Shown here one piece after another: positions 6,559 to 9,010 of a stretch of DNA of 9,010 bases; position 1 is the first letter of the stretch, and every line of letters starts with the position of its first letter. A program made the position numbers and the translations under genes. Below the pieces are notes generated by a model. The model was not told where the DNA came from. It was given only the letters and a program-made list of their open reading frames with translations, and did not search any database. The stretch is from Paracoccaceae bacterium (GTDB lineage Bacteria; Pseudomonadota; Alphaproteobacteria; Rhodobacterales; Rhodobacteraceae), in assembly GCA_023260935.1 (NCBI GenBank), contig JALQTL010000413.1, positions 1 to 9,010 of the forward strand, written 5' to 3'.

Positions 6559-7334
6559 AGCTGCCGGTCAACCGTTTCAAGCAGGGGCTGAAGGCAGGGC
6601 GTCAGCAGATCGGGCTCTGGAACTCCATCCCCGGCACGCTTGTGGCCGAATTGCTGGCGACCAGCGGCTTTGACTGGGTGGTGATCGATACCGAACACGC
6701 CCCCACGGATGTGCCCGACACGCTGGCGATGATGCAGGCCATGGCGCCCCATCCGGTATCGGCCGTGGTGCGCCCGGCGTCGAATGATACCGTGCTGATC
6801 AAGCGCGTTCTTGACCTGGGCGCGCAGACCCTGCTGATCCCGTATGTCCAGAACGCGGCCGAGGCGCAGGCGGCTGTGGCGGCGATGCGTTATGCCCCCC
6901 GTGGCGTGCGCGGCATGGCGGGGATGACCCGGGCCAGCGGCTTCGGCCTTGTGGCCGATTATGCGGCGCAGGCGGAACGGGAACTGTGCCTGATCGTGCA
7001 GGTCGAAACGGCCGAGGCTTTGGACCGGATCGAAGAGATCGCGGCGGTGGACGGGGTGGATGCGCTGTTCATCGGGCCGGCCGATCTGGCCGCCAGCATG
7101 GGCCATCCGGGCAATGCGCGCCACCCGCAGGTGGTGGCGGCCATCGAAGATGCCGTTCGGCGGATCGTCGCGGCGGGCAAGCCTGCGGGCATTCTGTCGC
7201 TGGACCCGGCCTTTGCCCGCCAATGTATCGGCTGGGGCACCACCTTTACCGCCGTCGGCATGGATATCGCACTGCTGGCCACGGCCGCACGCGATCTGGC
7301 CGGCGCCTTCGGCCGGCCGGATGCCACGGGCTGA
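6555..7334 (+). CDS. HpcH/HpaI family class II 2-oxo-acid aldolase
   Basis: This 259-residue protein belongs to the metal-dependent HpcH/HpaI aldolases, which cleave 4-hydroxy-2-oxo acids to pyruvate (or a related 2-oxo acid) and an aldehyde, or run the reverse reaction. Active-site residues known from E. coli HpaI have counterparts: Trp22 in IGLWNSIP, His48 in DTEHAP, Arg73 in VVRPASND, Glu151 in QVETAEA and Asp177 in FIGPADL. The last two are the metal ligands. The C-terminal motif TAVGMD is also present. One change stands out: RPASND, where relatives usually have RP-x-WND. The start ATG overlaps the aroQ stop by four bases and has no Shine-Dalgarno of its own, which suggests translational coupling. 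The natural substrate cannot be told: family members act on homoprotocatechuate, rhamnonate or generic hydroxy-oxo acids. No other aromatic-degradation gene is visible here. Confidence 0.92.
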   Translation: MKLPVNRFKQGLKAGRQQIGLWNSIPGTLVAELLATSGFDWVVIDTEHAPTDVPDTLAMMQAMAPHPVSAVVRPASNDTVLIKRVLDLGAQTLLIPYVQNAAEAQAAVAAMRYAPRGVRGMAGMTRASGFGLVADYAAQAERELCLIVQVETAEALDRIEEIAAVDGVDALFIGPADLAASMGHPGNARHPQVVAAIEDAVRRIVAAGKPAGILSLDPAFARQCIGWGTTFTAVGMDIALLATAARDLAGAFGRPDATG

Positions 7335-7344
7335 GGCGGGCCAT

Positions 7345-8538
7345 GTGACCGCAGGCCGCGTGCCCCCGGTCGGCGATCATTTCCGCTGGCATGACGCGGC
7401 GCGCCTCTTTGGCCCCGACGGGGCAGAGCTTTCCCGGCATACCGCCTTCACCCCCTTGCCTGCCGGCGATGACGCCGCCGCGATTGCCGCCGTGATGGCC
7501 GGGCAGGGCCGCCCCTTCCGCATTGGCGGCACCGGGCCGCTGGAGGCAGCCTTGGGCGAGTTCGAAGCGCTGACCGGCGGCAGCCTTGGCAACGCGCGCC
7601 GCGTTCTGCGCGCGCAGTCAAGCTGGCTGGCCAGCTTTTCGGTGAATGCGGGGCTGTTCGGTATCGGGCCCGGGGTGGGTGTCGCGGTTCTGGGCAGGCC
7701 GGTGCATTCGCTGGCGCTATATGCCGCGCTGGAAGGCCTGCATCTGGGGGCAGAGGTGCATCTGCTGGAAGGCCTGCGCCCGGATCGGCAGGCCGCTGCC
7801 CTTGCCGGGCGGGGCGCAAGCGTCGTCTATGCCACCCCGGCCCAGTTGCGCGCGCTTTGCGGCGCGGGGCTGCCGCTTCCCGGGCTGCGCCATGTCATCA
7901 TCGGCGGTGCCAAGCTGGATGGCGGCTTGCGGCAGGTGGTAACGGCACTGTGCCCCGGGGCGCGCATATCCGAATTCTATGGTGCGGCCGAGGCAAGTTT
8001 CATCACTCTGTCCACCGGGCAATCGGGGCCCGAGACGGTGGGCCTGCCCTATCCCGGGGTCGAGCTTCGGGTCGAACCGGACAGCGGCCTTGTCTGGGTG
8101 CGCAGCCCCTATCTTTTCCGCCGTTATGGCGGGGATGACCCGGGTTCCGCCCGCTGGCAGGATGGCTGGCTGACAGTGGGAGAGGTGGGCCAGATGACAC
8201 CGGAAGGACTGATCCTGAAGGGGAGGGCGGGCCGGATGGTCACGGTGGCAGACCGCAACGTGTTCCCCGAGGCGATCGAGGCCTTGCTCTTGTCCCTGCC
8301 GGGGGTGGAACGGGCCGCGGTCCTGCCTTTGCCCGATGGACCGCGCGGGCAGGTTCTGGTGGCGCATCTGATGGGCGATGCGGGGCAGGATCAGGTGATC
8401 ATGGCTGCCCTGCGCCGCGCGCTGGGGCCGATGGTGGCGCCGCGCCGGCTGCTGTGGCGTGGTGACTGGCCCGTGCTGCCTTCGGGCAAGACGGATCTGG
8501 CCACCCTTGCGGCTGAGGGGGCAGACGCATGGCGGTGA
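7345..8538 (+). CDS. Short, divergent AMP-binding (acyl-CoA synthetase-like) protein
   Basis: This is a protein of about 397 residues related to the adenylate-forming (ANL) superfamily, but shorter than the usual 500-600. The second half is recognisable: ISEFYGAAEASFIT (208-221, the YG-x-x-E motif), WLTVGEVG (275-282), LKGRAGRMV (291-299), NVFPEAIE (305-312), and LPSGKTDL with Lys382 in the place of the catalytic A10 lysine. The phosphate-binding loop, normally TSG-[ST]-TG-x-PK, appears only as TGGSLGNAR (77-85), with Pro and Lys replaced by Ala and Arg. The aspartate of the TGD motif is Glu280. The N-terminal subdomain is much reduced. The start is uncertain: GTG 7345 has GAGG eight bases upstream and begins 10 bases after the aldolase stop; ATG 7321 would overlap the aldolase and lacks a ribosome site. 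It overlaps the thiolase start. It probably activates, or only binds, an acyl substrate for the thiolase. Confidence 0.8.
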   Translation: MTAGRVPPVGDHFRWHDAARLFGPDGAELSRHTAFTPLPAGDDAAAIAAVMAGQGRPFRIGGTGPLEAALGEFEALTGGSLGNARRVLRAQSSWLASFSVNAGLFGIGPGVGVAVLGRPVHSLALYAALEGLHLGAEVHLLEGLRPDRQAAALAGRGASVVYATPAQLRALCGAGLPLPGLRHVIIGGAKLDGGLRQVVTALCPGARISEFYGAAEASFITLSTGQSGPETVGLPYPGVELRVEPDSGLVWVRSPYLFRRYGGDDPGSARWQDGWLTVGEVGQMTPEGLILKGRAGRMVTVADRNVFPEAIEALLLSLPGVERAAVLPLPDGPRGQVLVAHLMGDAGQDQVIMAALRRALGPMVAPRRLLWRGDWPVLPSGKTDLATLAAEGADAWR

Positions 8539-9010
8539 TCCTTGCCGCCCGGCGTACGGCCGTGTTGCCCCGGGGTGGGGCTTTCGCGCGGCTGTCGCTG
8601 GAAGATCTGGCGGTGCCGGTGGTCCAGGCCTGCCTTGCCGATGCCGGACTTGCCGGGGTGGATGAGGTGATCTGCGCCAATGCCATCGGTCCCGGGGGCA
8701 ACCCGGCCCGGCGGATTGCCCTTGCCGCGGGGCTGGATCTGCGGGTGGCCGGGCTGAGCATTGATCGCCAATGCGCGGGCGGGCTGGATGCGCTGCTTCT
8801 GGCGCAGGCGATGGTCGATGCCGGGCGGGCAGAGGTGGTTCTGGCGGGGGGGGTGGAAAGCTATTCCCGCCGCCCCTTGCGACTGATGACAGACCCCGAT
8901 GGCGGCCCCCCCCAAGCCTATGACGAGGCCCCCTTTACCCCTTGGCCCGACCGCAACCCTCGAATGGCCGATGCCGCCGCCCGGCTTGCCGAAGAAGCGG
9001 GCCTGTCTCG
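8529..9010 (+). CDS. Thiolase family protein, N-terminal part (3' end outside window)
   Basis: The frame is open from ATG 8529 to the end of the window, giving 160 complete codons, about 40% of a normal thiolase. Thiolases join two acyl-CoA molecules or split 3-oxoacyl-CoA. The nucleophile is Cys82 in IDRQCAGGLDALLLAQAM, matching the family's N-R-x-CASG-x-Q pattern but with Gly for Ser and Asp for Gln. VVLAGGVESYSRRP matches the conserved GG-x-ES-M-S segment with Tyr for Met. The His and second Cys of the active site lie beyond the window. The start has GAGG about ten bases upstream and overlaps the preceding gene by 10 bases. The pairing with an acyl-CoA-ligase-like protein fits a small acyl-CoA pathway. 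Whether it acts in synthesis or breakdown is unknown. Confidence 0.88.
   Translation, partial: MAVILAARRTAVLPRGGAFARLSLEDLAVPVVQACLADAGLAGVDEVICANAIGPGGNPARRIALAAGLDLRVAGLSIDRQCAGGLDALLLAQAMVDAGRAEVVLAGGVESYSRRPLRLMTDPDGGPPQAYDEAPFTPWPDRNPRMADAAARLAEEAGLS

Overview
The window is high-GC bacterial DNA with nine densely packed genes. It most likely comes from the Rhodobacteraceae/Paracoccaceae (Alphaproteobacteria). The evidence is the protein sequences (a fused PutA with a C-terminal extension, a SuhB-type phosphatase, MetR/MetF, a short type II dehydroquinase), the strong G/C bias at third codon positions, and an intergenic repeat of the 'CCTCCGGCGGGAGTATTT' type that I recall as common in this family. 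No tRNA, rRNA, CRISPR array, transposase or phage gene was seen.

Layout. (1) 2-1207 (+) is the 3' end of putA: the aldehyde-dehydrogenase half plus the C-terminal domain of the proline catabolic enzyme. (2) 1208-1636 is a 429-base gap holding a hairpin, a long imperfect inverted repeat (1338-1552) and a doubtful 39-codon ORF with an excellent ribosome binding site. (3) 1637-2377 (+) is a rhomboid intramembrane serine protease. It converges on two minus-strand genes: an inositol-monophosphatase-family enzyme (suhB-like, 2418-3209) and, upstream of it, a secreted L,D-transpeptidase (3330-3845). (4) A 277-base gap with two hairpins separates these from metR (4123-5031, -). metR is divergent from metF (5119-5985, +), and the 87-base region between them carries a perfect 7-bp dyad with an 11-base spacer, the likely MetR operator. 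(5) A strong rho-independent terminator (6009-6047) ends metF. (6) A tight plus-strand operon follows: aroQ (6118-6558), an HpcH/HpaI-type 2-oxo-acid aldolase (6555-7334), a short and divergent AMP-binding acyl-CoA-synthetase-like protein (7345-8538), and a thiolase (from 8529, running off the window). These genes overlap or nearly touch.

How they fit together. MetR with homocysteine would control metF to supply methyl-tetrahydrofolate for methionine. PutA turns proline into glutamate. The aroQ-headed operon joins a housekeeping shikimate-pathway enzyme to an aldolase, a CoA-ligase-like protein and a thiolase whose joint role is not obvious. It is the least explained part of the window: a small acyl-CoA/2-oxo-acid pathway is plausible, but its substrate cannot be read from the sequence.
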